Positions 10,248-19,283 of a stretch of DNA of 64,000 nt are shown here, in pieces. The translations under genes and the position numbers were made by a program. This DNA comes from Planctomycetota bacterium (GTDB lineage Bacteria; Planctomycetota; UBA1135; UBA2386), in contig JANQJF010000039.1 in the NCBI GenBank assembly GCA_028281765.1, positions 173,646 to 237,645 of the forward strand, read 5' to 3'. The notes under the pieces are model-generated. The model saw only the letters and a list, made by a program, of their open reading frames with translations. It made no database searches and was not told the DNA's origin. Position 1 is the stretch's first letter, and each line of letters begins with the position of its first letter.

Positions 10248-10300
10248 GATGCGCCGTGTCGCCACGGCCGACGCCAAGAAAAATCGTCGCCGCACCAGAT
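10248..10300 (-). pseudogene. Relic of a PF07638-type ECF sigma factor gene
   Basis: Bases 10248-10283 align without gaps to 24334-24369 inside the intact ECF gene, with 31 of 36 bases identical by eye, including a 19-base perfect block ending in CCAAGAAAAA. On the minus strand both encode FFLASA....RRIL, a conserved stretch of this sigma family. Outside this patch the frame is lost and no sigma-factor ORF remains. It lies just upstream of kinase 1, exactly where the intact ECF gene sits relative to kinase 3. I infer that it is what is left of a deleted partner sigma factor. Confidence 0.55.
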
Positions 10301-10380
10301 TCCGCCCCTCCGGTTGCTCGGCCTTCCCCACCCGAGATTTCTTGCGTCGGATCGCCGGGCGTAGGCATTTCCGGGGGTAA

Positions 10381-12927
10381 ATGACCAGTGTGGATTCCAA
10401 GACCATCCTCGAACAGGCCGGCTGGGTGCGCCGGCTCGCGGCTCGGCTCGTCGCCGATCCGCATCTCGCCGAGGACATCGCGCAGACGACTTGCGTGTTG
10501 GCGCTCGAAAGGCCGCCCGAGAGTGGCGGCAACCTGCGGGCTTGGCTGCGGCGCGTGATGCAGAACGTGCTGCGCGACAACGCTCGAAAAGCTCGGCGTC
10601 GTGTGGAGCACGAACGCCGCGTCGGCGGCCCGGGTGAAGAGCCGTCGACCGAGGAGATGTGCGTGCGCCTGCAGCTGCAGCGTGAGGTCGTCGATGCGGT
10701 CGAGGCGCTCTCGGAGAAGTATCGCCGCGTCGTGCTGCTGCGTTACTTCGACGATCTCCCGCCCCGTGAGATCGCGAAGCGGCTCGGACTGCCCGTCGCG
10801 ACGGTGAACAGCCAACTCGCGCGCGCGATGCAGCAACTGCGGTCACGCCTCGATGCGTCGCACGGGGGTGATCGGCGCGCGTGGGTCGTCGGTTGGACCA
10901 GCTGGCTCGGATCGAGTGGCGCGACGCCACTCGTCACGGCAGGTGTGATCACGATGAAGGCCAAGGTGTTGAGTGGGGCCGCGGTCGCGGCGGTTGCGGT
11001 TGGGATTTGGTTGGGCACGGGTTCGGGTGGCGAACACGATCGCCCGATCGTCGACGACGTGAACGCGCAGGTGCGACAGCTGGACCGAGTGCCGGCGGCT
11101 GATCCCGAGCCTGTGCGCGACAGCGTCGCGACCGTCGCGGACTCCGAAGAGTCGGCGGCGTTACCGCTGTTCCGCGGCCGCGTGCTCGATATCGAGGGCA
11201 GCGGAGTCGCGGCCCGGACGGTCGCGTTGCCGGACTCGGGAGTCGTCACGACGACCGATTCGGACGGTGCGTTTGAACTACCGGCGCCGAACAGGTCCGT
11301 GCGTCTCGCGGTCGAGGAACCTGGATGGACGACGGTCATGGCTGCCCGCGTCGGGCCGCGCGTCATCGAAGATGCGGTCGAGCCGGTGATCGTGATCGCG
11401 GGTTCGATCGAGATCGCGGGAGAAGTCGTCGACGAGGCAGGTGCACCGGTTCCGAATGCGCGGCTCGAGTGCCGCCTACCCGGCGACTTCCTCGCTCGGT
11501 TGCCGGTCGTGCTCGATTCGAGCAAGTACGGAACGTGGGGAGCGGAGAGCGATGCGGGCGGCCGGTTCGAGTTCGCGGGTGTACCTGCGGTCCGCGGTGC
11601 TCGACTTCATGTCGCGTGCGATGGATTCGAGCCGTCTCTCGAACTGTTGCCGACCCAGTCGCGCACCGACATGCGCATCGAGCTACGACGCCTGAGTGCC
11701 GAACCGGGCACGGTGGTCGGCCAAGTCGTCGACCCACACGGGATCCCGGCGGCGGGGGCCTACGTGTTTGCCGGTCGCGGGCAGACACGGTGCGACGGGC
11801 GTGGTCGGTTCTCGCTGCAGATGAAGGGGGCCCGCGGGATCCGCGTGATCCAAGCGCTGCATCGTGGCTACCTGCCGGCGACGCACGAGTTCGAAGCGCC
11901 GTCGACCGTCGTCGAGGAGCAGCAGTTCGAGTTTCTCGTGCTGCGGCTCGGAGCCGAGCCGCTGACGGTGCGCGGGCGCGTGGTCGATACCCACGGTACG
12001 CCGCGGCCGGGTGTGCGCGTGTGGGCCGCCGATCCGACGTTCGCGAGCGTCGACGGCTCGTATGGTTCGATCGAGTCGTATCTCGGTGGGGGCAAGACCG
12101 ACTCCGAATTGCGCGAGGCGTTCGGTCCGGATGCGGACGAAGATCGCTCACTCTATTCGCGTCAGCAAACGAGCCTCTGGAGTTGGGTGACGACCGGCGC
12201 CGATGGGCAGTTTGAGCTCGGTGGCCTGACGGACCGCGAGTACCGCATCCGCGCGCTCGACTTCGAGACGTTGGCGAATGCGGAATCCGACGCGCCCGTG
12301 CGCGCCGGTTCCGATGGCGTCGAGATCCGCTTCGACGAACGGGCGACGCGCCGCGTCGTCGGTGGCCGCGTGGTCGCTCGAGATGGCGAACCGCTCGAGG
12401 GCATCGAGGTTCACACGCGGTATCGGCCGATTCACATGACGCACAAGGACGACAGGTGGGACGTCGTCATCGGGGTGCCGTGGGTCTGCACGCCCGCCGT
12501 CACCGACGCCGACGGCCGGTTCCGGATCACCGATCTCGGTGCACACAACGTCACGATTCGTGTGACGGGCGATCGCATCGTGCCGCGCCGTTTCGGTGGC
12601 GCCGATGGCTTCCCGACCGACCTCGGTCCGATCGACGACATGCGGATCGAAGTCTCGCGCCGCGTGCACTGCCGCGTCGAACTCAGCGACGCGTCGGTCG
12701 CCGACCGAGTGTGGTGCGCGACCGCGGACGGCTCACGCGAATACGTGCACGTCTTCTCCGGACCGATGATCGGCAGGATGTCGGACGCGAAGCTGCACGA
12801 GGGCAAGTCGCAGGTGTTCGCGGTCTCGGAAGACGTGCGGGAGTTCGTGCTCGTGAAGGGTGAAACCGAGGTCGCGCGCGTGTCGGTGCGGTTGACCGCT
12901 GGTGAGGTCAACGTCGTGCGGCACTGA
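10381..12927 (+). CDS. ECF sigma factor fused via a TM helix to carboxypeptidase-regulatory-like repeats
   Basis: The product has 848 aa. Residues 1-75 match sigma region 2 (DPHLAEDIAQTTCVLAL, then NLRAWLRRVMQNVLRDNARK), and residues about 105-157 match region 4 (YRRVVLLRYFDDLPPREIA, then a LPVATVNSQLARA recognition helix). A predicted TM helix follows at about 196-213 (VLSGAAVAAVAVGIW) with lysines just before it, placing the sigma part in the cytoplasm. The remaining 630 residues would lie outside and contain about five repeats of the CarboxypepD_reg/Ig-like pattern (G.VVD..G.P..GA.V plus TD.DGRF). The layout suggests a one-protein transmembrane sensor-sigma factor, an inference from domain order. 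The gene is divergent from kinase 1 with 197 nt between them, and convergent with the lipoprotein at 12944. The frame is uninterrupted and domain spacing is regular, so a sequencing fusion is unlikely. Confidence 0.88.
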   Translation: MTSVDSKTILEQAGWVRRLAARLVADPHLAEDIAQTTCVLALERPPESGGNLRAWLRRVMQNVLRDNARKARRRVEHERRVGGPGEEPSTEEMCVRLQLQREVVDAVEALSEKYRRVVLLRYFDDLPPREIAKRLGLPVATVNSQLARAMQQLRSRLDASHGGDRRAWVVGWTSWLGSSGATPLVTAGVITMKAKVLSGAAVAAVAVGIWLGTGSGGEHDRPIVDDVNAQVRQLDRVPAADPEPVRDSVATVADSEESAALPLFRGRVLDIEGSGVAARTVALPDSGVVTTTDSDGAFELPAPNRSVRLAVEEPGWTTVMAARVGPRVIEDAVEPVIVIAGSIEIAGEVVDEAGAPVPNARLECRLPGDFLARLPVVLDSSKYGTWGAESDAGGRFEFAGVPAVRGARLHVACDGFEPSLELLPTQSRTDMRIELRRLSAEPGTVVGQVVDPHGIPAAGAYVFAGRGQTRCDGRGRFSLQMKGARGIRVIQALHRGYLPATHEFEAPSTVVEEQQFEFLVLRLGAEPLTVRGRVVDTHGTPRPGVRVWAADPTFASVDGSYGSIESYLGGGKTDSELREAFGPDADEDRSLYSRQQTSLWSWVTTGADGQFELGGLTDREYRIRALDFETLANAESDAPVRAGSDGVEIRFDERATRRVVGGRVVARDGEPLEGIEVHTRYRPIHMTHKDDRWDVVIGVPWVCTPAVTDADGRFRITDLGAHNVTIRVTGDRIVPRRFGGADGFPTDLGPIDDMRIEVSRRVHCRVELSDASVADRVWCATADGSREYVHVFSGPMIGRMSDAKLHEGKSQVFAVSEDVREFVLVKGETEVARVSVRLTAGEVNVVRH

Positions 12928-12943
12928 GCACGAATCTGCGCTC

Positions 12944-14377
12944 TCAGTTGACCGGCGCGGGGTGACTCAACTCGAATCCCGTGAACGCGATCGACTCCCC
13001 GAACGCACCTTGCAGCGGCGTCGTGATCCCCGTGTCCGTGAGCGCTCCGGTTTCGGCATCGATCACGTATGTCGCGAGTTCGTAGTTCGCCCGGAACCAG
13101 TGCACGAATCGCCCGGTCGGGTCGACCCGCGGCGCCGCGGAGCCCTGCCCACCTTGTTGGCGCGTACCCACCTCGGTCAGAGTCCCGTTCGTCGCGTCGA
13201 TCACGAACGACAGCAACTCGGAGTGCGCAGCCACGTACGCGAACCTGCAGGCTGGATCGATCGCGATCGCGCTCAGTGCACCCGTGATGTTGACTTGGCC
13301 CGCGAGCGTGAGCGTGCCGCTCGGTTGGACGGAGTAGGTTCGGATCGACGCGTGGTCCGCAACGTAGACGAACGCTCCGCACGGGCTCGCTCGTAGGTGC
13401 CTGACGAACACCTCGACGCTGGCAACGCTCGTCAGATCGCCCGTGTCCGCGTCGATTCGGAAGGTCTCGAGCGCCGGCGGATTGCCCGGAATCCCGGAGG
13501 CATGGCCGACGAAGAGGAACTCACCCTCGTTGTCGGTGGTCATCGCGTCGATCTGCTGCACGTGGGCGGCGCCGGTCACACTCGTCAGCGAGAGGGCATC
13601 GGCAGCTTCGTCGAACACGAATCTGGTGATGCCGCCGAGAAGATGGTCCTGCGCGAATCCGAATCGACCCGCGGGGTCCACGGTCATGGATCGCGGCCAG
13701 TCCGCGGTCGCCGTCGCACGATTCCTCAGTTCGCCGGTTCGTTCGTCCGCGGCGTACACGCCGATCGAACTCGCCGTGGTGAACTGGAGGCGCGTGCCAT
13801 ACAAGAACCGCCCCGTCGCGTCCGACGTCAGATCCGCGAGGACCGCCTCCTCCGTCGGCATCAGCGTCAGTCCACCGGTGGCTTCGTCGATCAGGAACGT
13901 CTCCACTCCCTGACTCGTGCTGACGTACGCGAACTTCGGCTGCACGTCGACGACTACGCTGTGAGTCGTGATCGAGACCTCTTCCGAGTAGGCGGAGTCC
14001 CCCGATTCGTTGAACGCGATCAGTCGGTAGCGATACACGCTGGAAGCGGCCAAGCCGGAGTCCTGGTAGATCGCCGAATCCGCGTCGGCCGCCCCGACCT
14101 CCCGGAATTCGCCGTTGGGCGACGCGCGTTCGACGCGGAACCCGGACTCGTTGTCGGAGACGTCGGTCCACTCGAGCTGCACGGAGTCAGAACCCGTCGC
14201 CTGGGCGAGGATGTTCTCCGGCGGACTGGGAATCACCCCCGCCCCGGGTGCCGCCGGTGCGCCTCCGCCACCACCGCCGCCACCGCACGCGGCCAGCAGG
14301 AACATACCGGAGAGAACGAATCCGCCGCAGAGCGGAGACCGAGAGCGCGTCAGCGCGGGTTGATGGATGGGATTCAT
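12944..14377 (-). CDS. Lipoprotein with fibronectin type III domain and lactonase-like propeller
   Basis: The 477-aa exported lipoprotein has an N-terminal signal with lipobox LLAAC, followed directly by a run of eight glycines and an Ala/Pro linker. A fibronectin type III-like domain comes next (about residues 50-138: PENILAQATGSDSVQLEW ... YRYRLIAFNESGDSAYS). The rest is a seven-bladed-propeller pattern of the YncE/lactonase type, with repeats such as FAYVSTSQGVETFLIDEATG and FVYVADHASIRTYSV. A structural or ligand-binding surface role is likely; catalytic lactonase activity cannot be claimed. It begins 66 nt downstream of the kinase 2 stop on the same strand, so it may be co-transcribed with the ECF-kinase operon. 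Confidence 0.85.
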   Translation of the reverse strand: MNPIHQPALTRSRSPLCGGFVLSGMFLLAACGGGGGGGGAPAAPGAGVIPSPPENILAQATGSDSVQLEWTDVSDNESGFRVERASPNGEFREVGAADADSAIYQDSGLAASSVYRYRLIAFNESGDSAYSEEVSITTHSVVVDVQPKFAYVSTSQGVETFLIDEATGGLTLMPTEEAVLADLTSDATGRFLYGTRLQFTTASSIGVYAADERTGELRNRATATADWPRSMTVDPAGRFGFAQDHLLGGITRFVFDEAADALSLTSVTGAAHVQQIDAMTTDNEGEFLFVGHASGIPGNPPALETFRIDADTGDLTSVASVEVFVRHLRASPCGAFVYVADHASIRTYSVQPSGTLTLAGQVNITGALSAIAIDPACRFAYVAAHSELLSFVIDATNGTLTEVGTRQQGGQGSAAPRVDPTGRFVHWFRANYELATYVIDAETGALTDTGITTPLQGAFGESIAFTGFELSHPAPVN

Positions 14378-14443
14378 GGCGCAGGGAGTTGCGCCGGTTC
14401 GCCGCGAGCGACGCCAGGTTCGTGGGCAGAATCTGGCGGTGGG

Positions 14444-17400
14444 TCAGCGATCTCGATATCGCGCCAGCCGCTGCTGCATCTCCTCGAGTGCGAGCCATTC
14501 GACGCTGGCGCCGTTCATGAGGGTGAGCACTTCTTCGGCGGTTTGGATCGCTGAGGCCGCGTCGCCGCTGCGGAACTGCGCTTCGGCGAGCGTCGCGAGC
14601 ATGACCGGGCCCTGCCGGTTCGAGAGTTCGACGGCGTGCTGCGCGATGCGCACGGCTTCGAGTCGATCCGCGTTCGTCATGCCCTCGCCGCAGGTGAGCA
14701 CCCACGCGCGCTTCTGCCAGGCGTAGGGTTCGAGGGACCAGGCGTTGGTGAGTTCGCGGAGCTTCCGCTTGGCGTCCTCGACGCGATCGAGCTGCGCCAA
14801 CGCCAGGCCAAACAGTTCCCAGCTCTCGAATCCCGTCGGGCGGGCGAGTCCCCAGGGGTTCGTCGCGATTGTTTCGAACGAGGCGACAGCTTCGTCCATG
14901 CGTCCCGCGCCGAACAGGCACACGCCGAGAGTCCAGTGATGCTTCTCGTGAAAGGCGACCGCGCGTCGAGCGGACTCGATGGCTCGTTCGTGTTTGCCTA
15001 CAGCGCTGAGACTTTCCGCGAGGTTCGCGTGCAACCACGCGAACTCGGGATCCTTCTCCAGGCCCTTTTCGTACTGTTCGATCGCTTGCTCGAAGTCGCT
15101 GTACTTGTGGTAGACCAAGCCGAGACCATTGCGAGCGCCAGCGTCGTCGACGATACCGATGCGTTGGCGGACGTAGCGCATGAGCTCCGCTCGATCGCCG
15201 AAGCGGCTGTGAATCGAACCGATACTCTGCACGTCCTTTGCGTCCGGGTCGAACTCGAGTGCGCGTGCGACGTAGCGCATCGCTGCCTCGCGATCGAATC
15301 GGTATGACGCCAGCGTCGCGAGCCCGACGTAGGAGTCGGACAAGCGGGGATCCGACTCCAGGGCGTGCTCGTGCGCTCGGACGGCCTCGACATCGAGCCC
15401 GCTGCCCCGCAAGAACTCCGCGTAGTGCCAGCGAGCCATCGGCAGCTCCGGTCGCAGCGCGAGCGCTTGCTTCCGCAGGTCGAGCGCCGCGTCGATTTCG
15501 CCTTCTCGTCGCAAGTCATCCCCGCGGCGGAACAACCACCGATTCGGCACTCCGGTCAGGTGATCGAGCCACTCGACGGCGCGCCGGCGCACGTCGGGAT
15601 CCACCGACTCCATGCCGTCGATCGCCGCGATCACGTCTGCGTCGTGGTGTTGCTGGAGGAACAGCTCTTCGAAGATCTCCATCGCCGCGAGGTTCTTCTC
15701 GCGGGCGACCGTGTCCACGTTCTCGAGGTCCGTATCGAGCGTCAGCACGCGGCGTTCGCTCATGAAGCCGACCAACACCCGGCGACCGCGCGAATCGACG
15801 ACCATCCTGTGCGGGCGGCAGACCGAGGCATCATCCAGCTCGAGCCGCAGCAGCGACTGCCACGTTGCCGTGTCCCAGACGACCAGGGTACGCCCGCGAT
15901 CGACGGATACGAGTCGCCGACCCTCGTTCGTGAACTGGAGTTCCGAAATCGGCACGCCGGGGTGACCCTGAAATTCGTGAAGGACCTTACCGGTTGCGCT
16001 GTCGCGGACGGTGAGCCAACCCATGCTGCGCAGCCCCTGGAAATTGGCAACCAGAGTGTCGCCCGATGGCGAGAAGCTGACGGACTCGAAGAACGAGGCC
16101 TCACGTTTCTCGGTCCACAGTTGCGACTCCTGCTCGACGTCCCAGACCGTGAGTCGGCCGTCGTAACCACACGACAACAGGCGCTTTCCGGTGGAGTCGA
16201 ATTCGATTGCGCGGACCGTCGTGTCGTGGCCGCGGAGAACCCCGCGGACTTCCCCGGATCGCACATCGAACAGGAAGATCGGCGTGTCGAACCCTTCTTG
16301 TCGCGGGAATCGGTTGGTGCCGAACGCGGCCGCAAGCAGATACGAATCGGGATCGGGACTGAACTCGATCTGCTCGAACCCGATGCGCTCCTTTCCCGGT
16401 TCGACTCGCGGTTGATCTCGTGGTGCTTTGAGCACCGAGAGCTCCTCGCCGCTGTCAGCATCGATCAAGGTGACGCGCCGACCCATACACCCGATCGCGA
16501 GCACCCGTCCGTCGGGGCTGAGCGACGCAGTGCGAGGCTTGTCGTCACGACCGAGGCGAGAAAACATCGGTGCACCGTCGCGTAGGCGGATCTTGTGGAT
16601 CGCGCGGTAGTCCACGATGAACGCGTACTCGTCGTCGGCGGACAACTCGATGTCGCACACCTCCCCTCCGATGCGAGGAATCAGCTCGCGCGGCTCCGTG
16701 AGGTCGCGAGCGTTCCACGCGAGCAGGTCCCACCAGCCGCTGCCGACGATGCGTGACCCGTCCTCGGAGTACGTCGCCATCACCGATGCTGTCGGCAGCG
16801 TCGTGACCTGACGCCACGAGGTCGTGTCGTAGATTCGACCGCCGCCGGTCGACCCAGTCGTGATCGCTCGACGGCCGTCGGGCGAGAACCGAGCGATGTA
16901 GCCGAACGATTGGCCACCACCCTCGTCCAGGTGTGGGGCGAGTCGACGCAGCAGGTCGCCACTACCGGTGTCCCAGAGAGACACTTCCCCTCCTGCTCCC
17001 GTCACCAGGACTCGCGAGCCGTCCGGGCTGAAGCCGGCGTCACACACGGCGTAGCCTGCGCCGGCGCCGTACTTGAACGCTCGTCGCAGTGCTCCGGTCC
17101 GGGAATCGACCAGCCGCACGCGGCCGTTTCGATCCCCGAGCAGCAGCGTGGTTCCGTCAGGGCTCATGCGCAGCGTGTACAAGTCTGCGAACTCGTTCTC
17201 GAACTCGGGTAGGTCGGGCAGGCGCGAGAGGTCCGTCGAGCGAAACACTCGTAGGGATCCGTCGACCCCGCCGGCGAACATGCGGCCGTCGGCAGTGAAC
17301 GCGACGGCACTGCGGAAGTTGACGGTGAAGCCTTGGAAATAGCCTGCTCGGACGATGGACGGTCCGATCGGGCTGCCGAACTCTGCGCGTGCGAGCTCGG

Positions 17401-19282
17401 ACCAAGTTCGGACGTCGCGCAGGGTCATGCGGCCGTCGTGCTCGGTGATGAGGACGCGCTTCCCCGTGGAATCGAACATCGCGTGCTTCGAAGTCCATGG
17501 GAGCTTGAACACGACGTCGAAATCCGGAACCGTGTGAAGTCGGAAGGTGCCGGCACCGTCCACGATCGTTGCGGTGAGCGCGAGGTCGCCGCTCGGCGAG
17601 ACATCGGCGGTGGACCAGGGCCACGTTTCCCAGCTAGGGTCGTAGCTGTGGACGCGGGGTTGCACCCCGCGCGCTCGCGCGCGGAGCCAGTGCCAAGCGA
17701 ACCCGCGTCGCTGCGGTTCGAGTGCGTCGAGCGCTGCTTCGACGTGGTCCGGGTGTCCGAGATCGATGACGTGGGCGGCGTCGTTGAGAGCCTTCGCGTA
17801 GGCGATGTCTTCGAGTTCGGTATTGCGGGCTTGGACCTGGGCCCTCTGCTCGTCCGCGATGTTGCGCTGTTCGACCGCGGTCGCGCGCTGCTCGTTGGCG
17901 ATCTCCCGTTGCTCGGCGGCCTCTTGCCAGAAATACAGGCTGACCGCGAAGCCGATCAGCACGACCGCCGTGACCGCGACGAGCATGCGCTGCGTGCGCC
18001 GTGTCGCCGCGACCCGAACCCTGGCGTCCTGCACGCGTTCTTCGATACGGCTGAGGTACGCCGTCACCAGATCGGACACGGCCTTGCCGTCGCGTGGGCG
18101 CTGTTCGCGATCCGCGCAGAGGCATTGCGAGACGATGTCGGCGAGTTCCTCGTCCACGTTCGCGTCTGCGATGCGTTGCAGTGCGTCGTCGGTGTTGGCT
18201 TCGGCCGCGGCAGCGAGGACATCGCGGGTGCCCTCCCCTCGATACGGCGGCTTGCCGGTCAGGATTTCGCACAGCATCGCGCCGAGCGCGAACACGTCGG
18301 CACGCGCGTCGAGCTCTTCGACTTCGCCGCGCGCTTGCTCCGGAGACATGTAGGCCGGTGTGCCCATGATCGAGCCGGTCAGCGATTCGGATCCCTTGCC
18401 CGTGTCGCCGCTTCGGACCGTCGAGATCACGCTGATGTCCGGCACCTGCGACGCGCGGCTGTGCTCGGGCCGGCCGAGCACCTTGGCGAGCCCCCAATCG
18501 ACGACCTGCACTTCGCCGAACGAACCGACCATGACGTTGTCGGGCTTGAGGTCGCGGTGCAGCACTTGGCGCGAGTGGGCGTACGCCATGGTCTGGCAGA
18601 CCTGTGCGAAGATCGAGAGCAGGCGCTGGTGGTCGCGCGAGGGATCGACGCGTTCCTCGAGCTGGGACGCGAGCGTCGTGCCCTTGACCAGCTTCATCGT
18701 GAAGTACGGTCGCTCGTCGGCCTGCAGGCCGAGTTCGTAGACCGGCACGATGCCGGGGTGCTGCAGCTGGCCGCCGATCTGCGCCTCCTCGATGAAGCGC
18801 TGGATCATGTCGGGCCGCGTGGCGTGCTCTTCGTGGAGCACCTTCATCGCGACGTCGCGGCCGAGGTCGATGTCGTGGCCTTTCAGCACGATGCCGACGC
18901 CGCCGCGGGCGATTTCGCCCTGGACCTGGTACTGGTCGATCTTCTGCGCGGCTGCTTGCTTGCCGGGGTCGCCGGCGCGCACGACCGGCGCGTTGCTCTC
19001 ATCCCGATCGCGCAACAGGATCGGCATGACCTTGGGCCCGCGCGCTTCGATGCGCTGGATGACGCTCGGGTTGTCGATGTTGGTCGGCTCGAGCAAGCGG
19101 TCGATGCGGCTGGCGCCGCCGTTCGCGAGTTCGAGCTGGGCCTTGCACTGCGCGAGGAGCTCCGGCGTGACGCCGGGTTGCTTCGCGAGCCAGGCTTCGC
19201 GCTGCTCGACGGGGACGTCGAGAGCGCCGAGGAACAGCTCCTGCAGGCGCTGGAGCATCTCGGGGTCTTGGTCGGAGGTCAT
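14444..19282 (-). CDS. Membrane Ser/Thr protein kinase with WD40-like propeller and TPRs (kinase 2)
   Basis: This 1,612-aa paralogue of kinase 1 is nearly collinear with it: N-terminal family region 1-115, kinase domain about 118-345 with VAMK (Lys147), HRDLKPDN and VVDWG, TM helix about 433-451, WD40-like repeats, then TPRs ending in LARYRDR. It is about 24 residues longer because a repeated coiled-coil segment (EQREIANEQRATAVEQRNIA and onward) sits just after the TM helix. The ATG at 19282 lies one base after the TGA of kinase 3 (TGA-C-ATG), so the two should be translationally coupled in an ECF-kinase 3-kinase 2 operon. Likely function: phosphorylation of cytoplasmic targets in response to an extracytoplasmic signal read by the propeller or TPR region. 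Confidence 0.9.
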   Translation of the reverse strand: MTSDQDPEMLQRLQELFLGALDVPVEQREAWLAKQPGVTPELLAQCKAQLELANGGASRIDRLLEPTNIDNPSVIQRIEARGPKVMPILLRDRDESNAPVVRAGDPGKQAAAQKIDQYQVQGEIARGGVGIVLKGHDIDLGRDVAMKVLHEEHATRPDMIQRFIEEAQIGGQLQHPGIVPVYELGLQADERPYFTMKLVKGTTLASQLEERVDPSRDHQRLLSIFAQVCQTMAYAHSRQVLHRDLKPDNVMVGSFGEVQVVDWGLAKVLGRPEHSRASQVPDISVISTVRSGDTGKGSESLTGSIMGTPAYMSPEQARGEVEELDARADVFALGAMLCEILTGKPPYRGEGTRDVLAAAAEANTDDALQRIADANVDEELADIVSQCLCADREQRPRDGKAVSDLVTAYLSRIEERVQDARVRVAATRRTQRMLVAVTAVVLIGFAVSLYFWQEAAEQREIANEQRATAVEQRNIADEQRAQVQARNTELEDIAYAKALNDAAHVIDLGHPDHVEAALDALEPQRRGFAWHWLRARARGVQPRVHSYDPSWETWPWSTADVSPSGDLALTATIVDGAGTFRLHTVPDFDVVFKLPWTSKHAMFDSTGKRVLITEHDGRMTLRDVRTWSELARAEFGSPIGPSIVRAGYFQGFTVNFRSAVAFTADGRMFAGGVDGSLRVFRSTDLSRLPDLPEFENEFADLYTLRMSPDGTTLLLGDRNGRVRLVDSRTGALRRAFKYGAGAGYAVCDAGFSPDGSRVLVTGAGGEVSLWDTGSGDLLRRLAPHLDEGGGQSFGYIARFSPDGRRAITTGSTGGGRIYDTTSWRQVTTLPTASVMATYSEDGSRIVGSGWWDLLAWNARDLTEPRELIPRIGGEVCDIELSADDEYAFIVDYRAIHKIRLRDGAPMFSRLGRDDKPRTASLSPDGRVLAIGCMGRRVTLIDADSGEELSVLKAPRDQPRVEPGKERIGFEQIEFSPDPDSYLLAAAFGTNRFPRQEGFDTPIFLFDVRSGEVRGVLRGHDTTVRAIEFDSTGKRLLSCGYDGRLTVWDVEQESQLWTEKREASFFESVSFSPSGDTLVANFQGLRSMGWLTVRDSATGKVLHEFQGHPGVPISELQFTNEGRRLVSVDRGRTLVVWDTATWQSLLRLELDDASVCRPHRMVVDSRGRRVLVGFMSERRVLTLDTDLENVDTVAREKNLAAMEIFEELFLQQHHDADVIAAIDGMESVDPDVRRRAVEWLDHLTGVPNRWLFRRGDDLRREGEIDAALDLRKQALALRPELPMARWHYAEFLRGSGLDVEAVRAHEHALESDPRLSDSYVGLATLASYRFDREAAMRYVARALEFDPDAKDVQSIGSIHSRFGDRAELMRYVRQRIGIVDDAGARNGLGLVYHKYSDFEQAIEQYEKGLEKDPEFAWLHANLAESLSAVGKHERAIESARRAVAFHEKHHWTLGVCLFGAGRMDEAVASFETIATNPWGLARPTGFESWELFGLALAQLDRVEDAKRKLRELTNAWSLEPYAWQKRAWVLTCGEGMTNADRLEAVRIAQHAVELSNRQGPVMLATLAEAQFRSGDAASAIQTAEEVLTLMNGASVEWLALEEMQQRLARYRDR

Positions 19283-19283
19283 G

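Noticed and set aside
10184..10930. Upstream extension of the kinase 1 reading frame by 249 codons
   Set aside because: It lies antisense to the sigma-fusion gene and over the ECF relic, has Arg-rich low-information sequence, and the paralogues start at the position equivalent to 10183.
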